Source: Mesorhizobium ciceri WSM4083
GTDB lineage: Bacteria; Pseudomonadota; Alphaproteobacteria; Rhizobiales; Rhizobiaceae
Direction: 5' to 3'
Assembly (NCBI RefSeq): GCF_000519305.1
Contig: NZ_JAFG01000005.1
Coordinates: 124,190 to 188,189 of the forward strand
DNA: 64,000 nt
Made by a program: the position numbers and the translations under genes
Shown: one piece after another, positions 16,779 through 25,180 of the stretch
How positions within the stretch are numbered: position 1 is the stretch's first letter
Layout of the letters: each line of letters begins with the position of its first letter
Notes under the pieces: model-generated
Database searches by the model: none
What the model was told of the DNA's origin: nothing
Seen by the model: only the letters and a program-made list of their open reading frames with translations

Positions 16779-16864
16779 TCTGCTCACGTCTGCCTTGCAT
16801 TGCTGACAGGACATGGAGGCGCGATAGTGAGGCCCGCAGCAAGACAAAAAGCCGGACAAACCTC

Positions 16865-18013
16865 ATGGAATCCTATCAGGACATTCGCGATGCCGTCGCC
16901 AGGCTGTGCGCGCGCTTTCCCGGAGAATACTGGCGCGCACTCGACAGGGACATGACCTACCCCAGTGAATTCGTCGCAGCGTTGACGCAGGCCGGCTGGC
17001 TCTCGATCCTGATCCCGGAGGCGTATGGTGGCTCGGGCCTGCCGCTTTCGGCCGCCGCTGCCGTGCTGGAGGAAATCCAGCGCTCCGGCTGCAATGGCGG
17101 CGCCTGCCATGCGCAGATGTACACGATGGGCACGCTTGTTCGCCACGGCTCGGAAGCCCAGAAGCAGCGGTACCTGCCGAAGGTCGCCGCGGGAGAATTG
17201 CGTCTGCAGGCCTTCGGCGTCACGGAACCGAGCAGCGGCACCGACACGGGGGCGCTCAAGACCACTGCTCGCCTCGACGGCGATCATTTCGTGGTCAAGG
17301 GCCAGAAGATCTGGACCAGCCGCGCCGAGCATTCGGATCTGATGCTGCTGCTGGCGCGGACCACGCCGCTCACGGACGGCATGAAGAAGACCGACGGCCT
17401 TTCCGTTCTCATCGTCGACATGCGCGAAGCCGTTGGCAACGGCCTCACCATCCGGCCGATCCGCACCATGATGAACCATGCCACCACCGAAGTGTTCTTC
17501 GACGATCTGCGCGTGCCGGCCGAAAACCTGATCGGCGAAGAAGGAAAGGGATTCCGCTACATCCTCTCGGGCATGAACGCCGAGCGTATCCTGATATCAG
17601 CCGAGTGCATCGGCGATGCGAAATGGTTCATCGAAAAGGCCAGCACCTACGCAAAGGAGCGGCATGTGTTTGGCCGGGCAATCGGCCAGAACCAGGGCAT
17701 CCAGTTTCCGATCGCCAGGGCCTACGCCAACATGCGCGCGGCCGAATTGATGGTGCGCGAGGCGCTGAGCCTCTACGAGGCCGGCAAGAACCCCGGCGCC
17801 GAAGCCAACATGGCCAAGATGCTGGCGGCCGACGCCTCTAACGAGGCCGCCAATGTCTGCATCCAGACGCATGGCGGCTTCGGTTTCGCGGAAGAGTACG
17901 ATGTCGAGCGCAAGTTCCGCGAGACGCGTCTCTATCAAGTCGCGCCGATCTCGACCAACCTCATCTTGTCATACCTTTCCGAGCACGTGCTTGGACTGCC
18001 GCGTTCCTACTAG
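16865..18013 (+). CDS. acyl-CoA dehydrogenase
   Basis: This 382-residue flavoprotein has the acyl-CoA dehydrogenase domains in order: helical N-terminal domain to about 115, central beta domain with FGVTEPSSGTDTG and GQKIWTSRAEHSD, and C-terminal helical domain ending in the catalytic Glu region GGFGFAEEYDVERKFRE. It is the first gene of an operon with a quinone reductase, type III CoA-transferase, MaoC-type hydratase, CitE-like lyase and MmgE/PrpD. The same set includes an acyl-CoA dehydrogenase in Pseudomonas itaconate clusters, where its role is not essential for the three core steps; a methylsuccinyl-type substrate is possible. Confidence 0.92.
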   Translation: MESYQDIRDAVARLCARFPGEYWRALDRDMTYPSEFVAALTQAGWLSILIPEAYGGSGLPLSAAAAVLEEIQRSGCNGGACHAQMYTMGTLVRHGSEAQKQRYLPKVAAGELRLQAFGVTEPSSGTDTGALKTTARLDGDHFVVKGQKIWTSRAEHSDLMLLLARTTPLTDGMKKTDGLSVLIVDMREAVGNGLTIRPIRTMMNHATTEVFFDDLRVPAENLIGEEGKGFRYILSGMNAERILISAECIGDAKWFIEKASTYAKERHVFGRAIGQNQGIQFPIARAYANMRAAELMVREALSLYEAGKNPGAEANMAKMLAADASNEAANVCIQTHGGFGFAEEYDVERKFRETRLYQVAPISTNLILSYLSEHVLGLPRSY

Positions 18014-18022
18014 GAGTCGCCC

Positions 18023-18763
18023 GTGAACGTCCTCATCGTCTATGCACACCCGGAAGCAAAATCCTTCAACGGCGCCATGAAAGATCTGGCCGTGGAAACC
18101 TTGACCCGCGCAGGCCACGATGTAGTCGTCAGCGACCTCTATGCGATGGGCTTCAATCCTGTCGCAGGGCCGGGCGACGTATCGGGCGAGCGTAACGATC
18201 CGGACTTCTTCAGCCTGCCGCGCGAACAGACCGCCGCCTACGAGGCCGGCGCACTCTCGGCCGACATAAACGCCGAGGTCGAAAAGGTGAAGCTGGCGGA
18301 TTTCGTGCTGTTCCAGTTCCCGGTCTGGTGGTTCGGAATGCCCGCAATGCTCAAGGGCTGGGCCGATCGTGTCTTCGCGCGCGGTTTCGCCTATCTGCCG
18401 GGCCGCAAATACGACACCGGCATGTTCAGGGGAAAGCTCGCCATGGTGGCCGCCACCACAGGCACGTCGGCCGACACCTACGCGCCCGACGGCATCGATG
18501 GCGACATCCTCACAGTGCTGTGGCCGATCCACAATGGCCTGCTGCGCTACTCAGGCTTCGACGTGCTGCCGCCCTTCGTCGCCTATATGCCGGGCCGTGT
18601 CGGCGACGATGGCCGGAAGGCCTATCTGGAGGCCTACCGCAAGAGGCTTGAAGACATCGATGGCACGCCGAGGCTTTTCTTCCACGCTGCCGAGGATTAC
18701 GGCAAAAACGAGCGGCTGAAGCCTGGCGTGCTGGCGCGCTCGGGGGTGCAGCGCAATGTCTGA
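18023..18763 (+). CDS. NAD(P)H-dependent flavodoxin-fold quinone oxidoreductase
   Basis: This 246-residue protein belongs to the NQO1/KefF/MdaB flavodoxin-like fold: MNVLIVYAHPEAKSFNGAM at the start, the FMN/FAD loop FQFPVWWFGMPAMLKGW and the following VFARGFAY segment. The start is GTG with AGGAG at good spacing, 9 bases after the acyl-CoA dehydrogenase stop; it overlaps the CoA-transferase gene by 8 bases. Such enzymes reduce quinones with two electrons. It is not part of the best-known itaconate operons; it might reoxidise flavin or protect from reactive enones. Confidence 0.88.
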   Translation: MNVLIVYAHPEAKSFNGAMKDLAVETLTRAGHDVVVSDLYAMGFNPVAGPGDVSGERNDPDFFSLPREQTAAYEAGALSADINAEVEKVKLADFVLFQFPVWWFGMPAMLKGWADRVFARGFAYLPGRKYDTGMFRGKLAMVAATTGTSADTYAPDGIDGDILTVLWPIHNGLLRYSGFDVLPPFVAYMPGRVGDDGRKAYLEAYRKRLEDIDGTPRLFFHAAEDYGKNERLKPGVLARSGVQRNV

Positions 18764-19886
18764 CGGCGCCCGCCTACTGGAGGGCCTGTTTGTCGTTTCG
18801 ATCGAGCAGGCCGTCGCCGCTCCGCTCTGCACGGTCCGCCTTGCCGATGCCGGCGCACGCGTCGTGAAGATCGAGCGCCCGGAAGGCGAAACCGCGCGCC
18901 ACTACGATTCCGCAGTGGAGGGCATGTCGGCTTACTTCGTCTGGCTCAACCGCGGCAAGGAAAGCGCGGTACTCGACCTGAAAGCCGAGCACGACCTGGC
19001 TTTGCTGCACCGGATGGTGGCGCGCGCGGATGTTCTCGTGCAGAATCTCGCGCCGGGCGCCATCGACAGGCTCGGCCTCTCCGCCGATGTGATTGCGGAA
19101 AAGTTCCCCCGGCTGATCGCCATCAACATCGTCGGCTACGGGCAGGATACGCCCTACGCGGCCATGCGCGCCTACGACATGCTGGTGCAGGCCGAAAGCG
19201 GCATCTGCGCCGTTACCGGTACGCCGGACACGCCGAGCAAGGTCGGGGTTTCCGTCGCCGACATCGCCACCGGTATGAACGCCCATGCGGCGATCCTCGA
19301 AGCCCTGTTGGCGCGCCAGAAGACCGGGCGCGGCCGCATTGTCGAGATTGCCATGTTCGACGCCATGGCCGATTGGATGACCGTGCCGCTGCTGCACTAC
19401 GAATATGCGGGCCGCGAGACCCAGAGATATGGCCTGGCGCACGCTTCGATCTACCCCTATCGACCCTATGCCTGTCGGGATGGCAGCGTGGTCGTGTCCA
19501 TCCAGCAGAACAATGAATGGAAGCGCTTCTGCACGCTCGTGCTGCAAAGGCAGGATCTGTTCGCCGACGAACGCTTCGCCACCAATGCCTGGCGGGTTGC
19601 CAACCGCACGGCGCTCGACGCCGAGATCGAACCGATCTTCGCGGCAATCGACTGCGAAGCGGCCATAGACCGTCTCGACGAGGCGCAGATCGCCTGGGGT
19701 CGGGTGAGCGCAATGCGCGACCTTCCGCACCACAAGGCGTTGCGCCGGACAGAGGTGGCGCTGCCGGACGGCAGGCGCATCCCCGTGCCGATTCCGGCAG
19801 GACGGTCGGAGGGGTTCGCAACGGTACCCAGCGTTCCCGCCCTTGGCGCCGATACGGACCGGATCCGGTCCGAATTCGCCGCCTGA
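18756..19886 (+). CDS. ict: type III CoA-transferase, probably itaconate CoA-transferase
   Basis: This 376-residue protein is a CaiB/BaiF (family III) CoA-transferase. The start (LEGLFVVSIEQAVAAPLCTVRLADAGARVVKIERPEGE, split) is typical, and the catalytic Asp is expected in GVSVADIATGMNAHAAI. Family III enzymes move CoA between carboxylates. The gene lies directly before a MaoC-like hydratase and a CitE-like lyase, the exact order of functions (activate, hydrate, cleave) of itaconate degradation to acetyl-CoA and pyruvate. The substrate call rests on this context; a mesaconate or methylsuccinate transferase is the main alternative. Confidence 0.8.
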   Translation: MSDGARLLEGLFVVSIEQAVAAPLCTVRLADAGARVVKIERPEGETARHYDSAVEGMSAYFVWLNRGKESAVLDLKAEHDLALLHRMVARADVLVQNLAPGAIDRLGLSADVIAEKFPRLIAINIVGYGQDTPYAAMRAYDMLVQAESGICAVTGTPDTPSKVGVSVADIATGMNAHAAILEALLARQKTGRGRIVEIAMFDAMADWMTVPLLHYEYAGRETQRYGLAHASIYPYRPYACRDGSVVVSIQQNNEWKRFCTLVLQRQDLFADERFATNAWRVANRTALDAEIEPIFAAIDCEAAIDRLDEAQIAWGRVSAMRDLPHHKALRRTEVALPDGRRIPVPIPAGRSEGFATVPSVPALGADTDRIRSEFAA

Positions 19887-19896
19887 CGAGGATCTC

Positions 19897-20739
19897 ATGA
19901 GCCTGGACACAAGCACGCTGCAGGAATGGGTTGGACGCACCCACGAGGTCGAGGACATCGTGACCCCGCGCCTGCTGGCCAGCTTTGGCGCCACGCTTGG
20001 GGACTACGCAGCGCAAACTGCAGAGGGCGCGGCCGCGCCCGGACTGCACTGGTGCCTGACACCCGACATTGCCGACCTGCGCGAACTCGGACCTGATGGG
20101 CACCCGGCCAAGGGCGGCTTCCTGCCACCGGTGCCGCTTCCGCGCCGCATGTGGGCTGCCAGCGATGTGCGTTTCATGGCTCCGATCCGCTCCGGCGACC
20201 GCATCCGCCGCAGCTCGACATTGACCGCCATAGAGGAGAAACAGGGCCGCACCGGGCCGCTAACCTTCGTCACGGTCCGGCACGACATTGCCAACGACGC
20301 TGGTCCGGTGATCGAGGAGGACCAGACCATCGTCTATCGCGGCGCCGAAGCCGCTGCAGCGCCCCCTGCCCCGCCGGCCAATTCGGCCCTGGCCGCATCG
20401 CACGAGCGCATGATCGACATCGATCCCGTGCTGCTCTTTCGATATTCCGCGCTGACCTTCAACGGGCACCGCATCCACTATGACGCGCCCTACGCCACGG
20501 GGGTCGAGCGCTATCCCGGGCTCGTCATCCATGGCCCGCTGCAGGCGACGCTGCTGATGAACTTCGCCGCCGCCATTGTGGGCACGTCGCCGCGCCGCTT
20601 CTCATTCCGCGGCGTCCATCCGGCGACCGGCTCGCAGCGCCTGCTTCTAAGCGCAACATCGCCTGGCCAAGACGGCATGGCTCTCGAGGTCCGGTCGGTC
20701 GACGGCCATGTGACGGTGAAGGCCACGGCGCGATGGTAA
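19897..20739 (+). CDS. ich: MaoC-like hydratase, probably itaconyl-CoA hydratase
   Basis: This 280-residue protein has two hot-dog modules: an N-terminal FAS1-like dehydratase domain (WGVGRTHEVED-type start, residues 10-150) and a C-terminal MaoC-type half with the signature FNGHRIHYDAPYATGVE and YPGLVIHGPLQA. The family covers mesaconyl-C4-CoA hydratase and itaconyl-CoA hydratase. The ATG at 19897 is chosen over upstream in-frame codons because it is preceded by GAGGA and gives the family N-terminus. It overlaps the lyase gene by 7 bases. In the proposed pathway it makes (S)-citramalyl-CoA. Confidence 0.82.
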   Translation: MSLDTSTLQEWVGRTHEVEDIVTPRLLASFGATLGDYAAQTAEGAAAPGLHWCLTPDIADLRELGPDGHPAKGGFLPPVPLPRRMWAASDVRFMAPIRSGDRIRRSSTLTAIEEKQGRTGPLTFVTVRHDIANDAGPVIEEDQTIVYRGAEAAAAPPAPPANSALAASHERMIDIDPVLLFRYSALTFNGHRIHYDAPYATGVERYPGLVIHGPLQATLLMNFAAAIVGTSPRRFSFRGVHPATGSQRLLLSATSPGQDGMALEVRSVDGHVTVKATARW

Positions 20740-21545
20740 GCTTCGTCACGCCTGTCGTGCCGCTTTTCGTGCCGGGCTCGCGTCCTGAGCGGTTTGACAA
20801 GGCCGACAGCAGCGGCGCGGACGCGGTCATCCTCGACCTCGAGGATGCCGTCGCCCCTGGCGACAAGGACCGCGCTCGCGAAGCAATCGTTGCTCGTGCG
20901 GCCACACTGAAATCCGCAGTCGTGGTCCGCATCAACGCCGCCGGCACACCTTGGCACGAAGCGGACGTCGATGCCGTGCGGCGCCTCGACGGCGTCTCCG
21001 TCATGCTGCCCAAGGCCGAACGTCCGGAAGACATTGCTGATATGGCCAGGCACTTGGCACGCAGCGTTTCCGTCATCGCGCTCATTGAGAGCGCCGTCGG
21101 CCTCGTCAACCTGCCGGACATATTGGCCACCTCAGGCGTCGTTGCCGTCGCCTTCGGTTCGGTTGACTTCTCGCTCGATCTCGGTTGCGCGCATGATCGG
21201 CTGACCCTGCTTGCGGCCCGCAATGAAATCGTCTGGCGCTCGCGCGCGGCTGGCCGGGCCGCGCCGATCGACGGCGTGACGACCGACCTGAGCAGCCCTG
21301 AAATCACCGAAGATGACGCCCGCCACGCCATGAGGATGGGTTTCGGCGGCAAGATGGCCATCCATCCGAGACAGATCGAGCCTATTCGCAATGGCTTTCG
21401 CCCGAGCGAAAATGACATCACATGGGCACGCGACATCATTGGCGCAGCCTCATCAGGCGAAGCCAGCAAGGTGAATGGCGAAATGGTGGACCGGCCGGTG
21501 ATCGAGCGAGCAAGGCAGGTTCTGCGCCGCGCCGCTTTCGTCTAA
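20733..21545 (+). CDS. ccl: CitE-like CoA ester lyase, probably citramalyl-CoA lyase
   Basis: This 270-residue protein is of the HpcH/HpaI/CitE TIM-barrel family. The start LFVPGSRPERFDKA, the DLEDAVAPGDKDRAR motif, the metal-ligand Glu in ALIESAVGLVN and Asp in FGSVDFSLDLG are present. Enzymes of this size cleave malyl-, citramalyl- or related CoA esters. Placed after the CoA-transferase and hydratase genes it fits (S)-citramalyl-CoA lyase giving acetyl-CoA and pyruvate. The start codon lies inside the hydratase gene, so translation is coupled. Confidence 0.82.
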   Translation: MVSFVTPVVPLFVPGSRPERFDKADSSGADAVILDLEDAVAPGDKDRAREAIVARAATLKSAVVVRINAAGTPWHEADVDAVRRLDGVSVMLPKAERPEDIADMARHLARSVSVIALIESAVGLVNLPDILATSGVVAVAFGSVDFSLDLGCAHDRLTLLAARNEIVWRSRAAGRAAPIDGVTTDLSSPEITEDDARHAMRMGFGGKMAIHPRQIEPIRNGFRPSENDITWARDIIGAASSGEASKVNGEMVDRPVIERARQVLRRAAFV

Positions 21546-21570
21546 AGAGCATGCAGGGGAGGAGCAACAG

Positions 21571-22947
21571 ATGAGCACGGACACCGCCGATTGGCCGACC
21601 GCCAGACTTTGCGCCTTTATCGCTGAACTCGATTTCGAACAGATCCCGCCGCGCGTCGTTCATTTCGCGCAAGGACTGATGATCGACTGGCTCGGCTCGG
21701 CGCTGGCTGGCAAGGGCGCGCACCAGGTCGAGATGATCGACGGCTTTGCGCGTGCCATGGGGCCGGCGGACGGCCCAAGCACCATCATCCCGACGCGGCG
21801 GCGCACCAGCCCCTATTTCGCAGCGATGGTCAATGCGGCGGCCTCCCATGTCGTGGAGCAGGACGACGTTCACAACGGCTCGGTCTTTCACCCCGCGGCG
21901 GTGATCTTTCCGGCCGTCCTGGCTGTTGCGGAGGCTGAGGGGAAGACCGGCCGCGAAGTCCTGACTGCCTGCATCGCCGGCTATGAAGTGGGCATCCGCG
22001 TAGGAGAATTCCTCGGACGCTCGCACTACGAGATATTCCACACCACCGGCACGGCCGGCGCGGTCGCCGCGGCCGCGGCGGTCGGCAAGTTGATCGGGCT
22101 GGACGCAGCCGGCCTCAACCATGCTCTCGGCTCCGCCGGCACCCAAGCGGGAGGGCTCTGGGAATTCCTGCGCGATGCCGCCGATTCCAAGCAGCTTCAT
22201 ACGGCGCGAGCGGCGGCCAACGGCCTGTTTTCTGCCTATCTGGCGCGCGATGGCTTCAAGGGGGCCGCGCAGATTCTAGAAGGGAAAAAAGGCATGGCGG
22301 CCGGCATGTCCAGCGACGCCGATCCGGCCCGCCTGACGGACGGGCTCGGCAGCCGTTGGGCAACCGAGGAGACCTCCTTCAAATGGCACGCAGCCTGCCG
22401 GCACACTCATCCAGCCGCCGACGCGCTGCAGTCTCTCATGCGCCGCGAAGGGCTCGGTCCGGACGACATCGCTGATGTGGTGACCCATGTCCATCAGGGA
22501 GCCATCGATGTCCTGGGCGCGGTGGTCGTTCCGCAAACCGTCCACCAGGCGAAGTTCTCCATGGGCACGGTTTTGGGGCTGATCGCCGTTCACGGCGTCG
22601 CCGACCTCGACGCTTTCGAACACCATGCACTTGCCGACACCCGCGTCGCCCGTTTCCGCGCGAAGGTGCGGATGGAACTCGACGCCGAGGTCGACACCCT
22701 TTATCCCAAGCAGTGGGCTGGCAAGGTAAGCGTCACGACCGTTGACGGCCGCAAGCTCAATGCCCGCGTCGACGAGCCCAAGGGAGATCCCGGCAACACC
22801 CTTTCGAAACAGGAACTGGAAGCCAAGGCTTTACGTCTTGCCGAATTTCGAGGCGGGGCCACGGCTGACGAGATGCGCCGCTGCATTGCCCGTGTCTGGA
22901 AACTCGATCAGCCCGGGAGCACGGCGGAAATATTTGCTGAATGTTAG
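21571..22947 (+). CDS. MmgE/PrpD family protein
   Basis: This 458-residue protein belongs to the MmgE/PrpD family, which contains 2-methylcitrate dehydratases and also cis-aconitate decarboxylase, the enzyme that makes itaconate. Visible family features are LDWLGSALAG near residue 40, NAAASHVVEQDDVHNGSVFHPAAVIFPAVLA (split), and FKWHAACRHTHPAADAL. It is the last gene of the itaconate-type operon, preceded by AGGGGAGGAG. A PrpD-like gene occupies the same cluster in Pseudomonas. Its reaction is unassigned; isomerisation or hydration of a branched C5-C6 acid is possible. Confidence 0.88.
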   Translation: MSTDTADWPTARLCAFIAELDFEQIPPRVVHFAQGLMIDWLGSALAGKGAHQVEMIDGFARAMGPADGPSTIIPTRRRTSPYFAAMVNAAASHVVEQDDVHNGSVFHPAAVIFPAVLAVAEAEGKTGREVLTACIAGYEVGIRVGEFLGRSHYEIFHTTGTAGAVAAAAAVGKLIGLDAAGLNHALGSAGTQAGGLWEFLRDAADSKQLHTARAAANGLFSAYLARDGFKGAAQILEGKKGMAAGMSSDADPARLTDGLGSRWATEETSFKWHAACRHTHPAADALQSLMRREGLGPDDIADVVTHVHQGAIDVLGAVVVPQTVHQAKFSMGTVLGLIAVHGVADLDAFEHHALADTRVARFRAKVRMELDAEVDTLYPKQWAGKVSVTTVDGRKLNARVDEPKGDPGNTLSKQELEAKALRLAEFRGGATADEMRRCIARVWKLDQPGSTAEIFAEC

Positions 22948-23064
22948 CCGCTATCGCGCCGAAGGACTGCGCCCTCCTGAAGTGGATGGAGTATCTCTCA
23001 CTAAAATGCAATTTCATTGGACGCTGAATGCCCGAGATAAAATGGGGTGGTCGATCGTCTCGCT

Positions 23065-24282
23065 TTAGATCACTGCTTCCTCGAGAAACGGCTCGTTGCG
23101 CTCTATGCGCTCGTAACAGAACGGCGAAAGATCGAGCGTCTGGAAAGCCCCGTGAACGATAAGTTCTGAAACGGCCCGGCCCACGGCTGGCGACTGTTGC
23201 AGCCCGTGCCCCGAGAAGCCGTTGGCAAACATGAAATTGGTCACCTGCGGGTGGAAGCCGACGATGCCGTTGTGGTCGAGCATGTTGTACTCGTAGTGGC
23301 CGGTCCAACTGGTCTGGACCTTGAGTGCGTCGAAAGACGGAATGCGGTGCCAGAGTGCCGGCCAGATGTAGTCGTCGAACTCTTCATGGTGCATTTCAAA
23401 GTCGTCGTAGCCGGCCGGTCCGTCGCCTTGCGGCGTGTTGCCGGTGAGAAAAAGCTCGCCTTCGGGACGCACGAATGTTCCGGAAAGGTCGATGACATTG
23501 GGCATCCGGCCGGGGATCGGGTTGGCGCTGGCGAAGACGAAGCTGTAGCGCTTGTAGGGCGCGACCGGAATCGACAGGCCGGCCATGGCGGCCACCTGCT
23601 GCGCGCGCGGGCCCGCGGCGTTGACCAATGTTCCGCAGGCAACCGTCTGTCCGGTCGCGAGGCGCACCGAGACGACCCGCCCATCGGCGATGTCCAGCCC
23701 TGTCACGGCATTGTCGATATACTCGACGCCGCTGGCGCGGGCGGCGCGGCGGAAACCGTTCATCAGCCCCACGGAATCGAACCAGCCCTCTTCCCTAGCC
23801 CCCCAGGAACCGCCACCAAGATCCTCCACATTGAGCCAGGGGAAGCGATCCTTCAGCAGGCCCGGCTCAAGGAACACCGTGTGGGCCCCAAAACTGCGCT
23901 GCAGGTCGACGCGCTCGCGGGCCGCTTCGACGCCGTCGGGTGAACAGCAGTAGAGATATCCATGCTCCTTGAAGCCGAGGTCGGGTGCCGGTTCGTCCTT
24001 GTAGAAAGGTGCCATGCGCTCCTGGAATCCATGGATGATCTCGATGCCGAACTGGCTGATCTTCACATTGATCGGATTGGAATATTGCTGCCGGATCGCA
24101 CTGGTGGAGAGCGCCGTCGACGAGAATTCGTAGCTCGAGTCGCGTTCGACCACGAGGATCGAGGCGCCGCTGCCCAGCGCCTGGCTCAGCCAGTAGGCCG
24201 TGGACGAGCCGACAACCGCACCGCCGACGATGACGATGTCGTAGGCGTTGCGCGATGGCGCTTTGTACGGGGGGATCGGCAT
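23065..24282 (-). CDS. FAD-dependent oxidoreductase (DAO family, FOXRED1-like), paralogue 2
   Basis: This 405-residue protein is a second member of the DAO family: IVIVGGAVVGSSTAYWL at the N-terminus, SSTALSTSAIRQQY, WFDSVGLMNGFRRAA in the middle and FANGFSGHGLQQSPAVG at the C-terminal FAD site. It shares these blocks with the enzyme at 9749-10927. It follows the HpaI-type aldolase gene by 15 bases in a two-gene minus operon and is convergent with the MmgE/PrpD gene. It probably oxidises an amino or hydroxy acid; the presence of ridA in the divergent operon fits an imine-releasing oxidase. Confidence 0.88.
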   Translation of the reverse strand: MPIPPYKAPSRNAYDIVIVGGAVVGSSTAYWLSQALGSGASILVVERDSSYEFSSTALSTSAIRQQYSNPINVKISQFGIEIIHGFQERMAPFYKDEPAPDLGFKEHGYLYCCSPDGVEAARERVDLQRSFGAHTVFLEPGLLKDRFPWLNVEDLGGGSWGAREEGWFDSVGLMNGFRRAARASGVEYIDNAVTGLDIADGRVVSVRLATGQTVACGTLVNAAGPRAQQVAAMAGLSIPVAPYKRYSFVFASANPIPGRMPNVIDLSGTFVRPEGELFLTGNTPQGDGPAGYDDFEMHHEEFDDYIWPALWHRIPSFDALKVQTSWTGHYEYNMLDHNGIVGFHPQVTNFMFANGFSGHGLQQSPAVGRAVSELIVHGAFQTLDLSPFCYERIERNEPFLEEAVI

Positions 24283-24297
24283 GGCTGTATCTCCGGT

Positions 24298-25062
24298 CTA
24301 CTGATTGAACGAAGCGACCAAGGCATCCGAGCCCCGCGCAAGCAGGCCGAGGTCGGAACCAACGGCAACCATGGTGAAGCCGTCGGCAAGATACTGATCG
24401 GCATCGGTCTTTGCAGGGGCCAGGATCCCACTGGCCTTGCCCGCCGCCGTTGCTGCCTTGCGCACCGAGGCGATCGCTTCTTGAACGTGTGCCGCACCGG
24501 GATTGCCCATCGCACCCATATTGGTGGAAAGGTCGCCGGGTCCGACGAAGAGAACGTCGACGCCGTCGACCGCCGCGATCTCGGCGGCATTGGCGACGCC
24601 TAATTCATCCTCGATCTGTACGGCGAGAAGCTGCTGCTCACGCGCCTTGGCGTGGTAACCGGCGATGCGGCCGAAGCCGTTGGCACGGTGACCGACCGAG
24701 AAGCCGCGAAATCCGCCAGGCGCATATGTCATGGCCGCGACGATGGCGCGCGCCTGATCCGCCGTCCGCACATTGGGGATCATCAGGCTGCGCGCACCGA
24801 TATCCAGGGCCTGCTTGATCAGATTGGGATCGTCGGAAGGCAGCCTGACGACGGCCTCGCTGTCGAAGCCGCCCATGACCTGCAACTGGGCCATGATGCT
24901 GCGCAGATGGTTGGGGCTATGCTCGCCATCGATCAGCAGCCAGCCGGCGCCGGAGCCTGCGACAATTTCCGTCGTCAGGGCGGAAGCCAGCGAGCACCAG
25001 ATGCCGATATGGGCGCGGCCGGCCGACACGGCAGCCTTCAGCGTATTGGGGCGCTCTTGCAT
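24298..25062 (-). CDS. HpcH/HpaI family aldolase
   Basis: This 254-residue class II aldolase has the family layout of HpaI and GarL: WLLIDGEHSPN near the N-terminus, the metal-ligand Glu in VQIEDELGV and Asp in DGVDVLFVGPGDLSTNMG. These enzymes split 4-hydroxy-2-oxoacids into pyruvate (or a 2-oxoacid) and an aldehyde. It is the first gene of the minus operon with the FAD oxidase and divergent from the hydroxyisobutyrate-dehydrogenase-like gene. A 21-base inverted repeat lies 42 bases upstream of its start. Confidence 0.9.
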   Translation of the reverse strand: MQERPNTLKAAVSAGRAHIGIWCSLASALTTEIVAGSGAGWLLIDGEHSPNHLRSIMAQLQVMGGFDSEAVVRLPSDDPNLIKQALDIGARSLMIPNVRTADQARAIVAAMTYAPGGFRGFSVGHRANGFGRIAGYHAKAREQQLLAVQIEDELGVANAAEIAAVDGVDVLFVGPGDLSTNMGAMGNPGAAHVQEAIASVRKAATAAGKASGILAPAKTDADQYLADGFTMVAVGSDLGLLARGSDALVASFNQ

Positions 25063-25103
25063 TTTGCGGTCAGTCTCCGATGAGCGGAAGGGCGTTGAAA
25101 TTT

Positions 25104-25124
25104 GTATGATGTCCTATATCATAC
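25104..25124. promoter_or_regulatory. perfect inverted repeat, candidate GntR operator
   Basis: GTATGAT, 7 bases, ATCATAC. The arms are perfect and 7 bases long. The site lies 41 bases before the aldolase start (minus) and 56 bases before the + strand dehydrogenase start, in the shared promoter region. FCD-type GntR proteins commonly bind short palindromes of this kind, and such a regulator (28133-28921) ends the + operon, so autoregulation is likely. Found by eye. Confidence 0.6.
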
Positions 25125-25180
25125 GGCAATAATTTGCTGCAAGATGCAATGCGCACCAACCTTCGTACAGGGGTTTGAGA

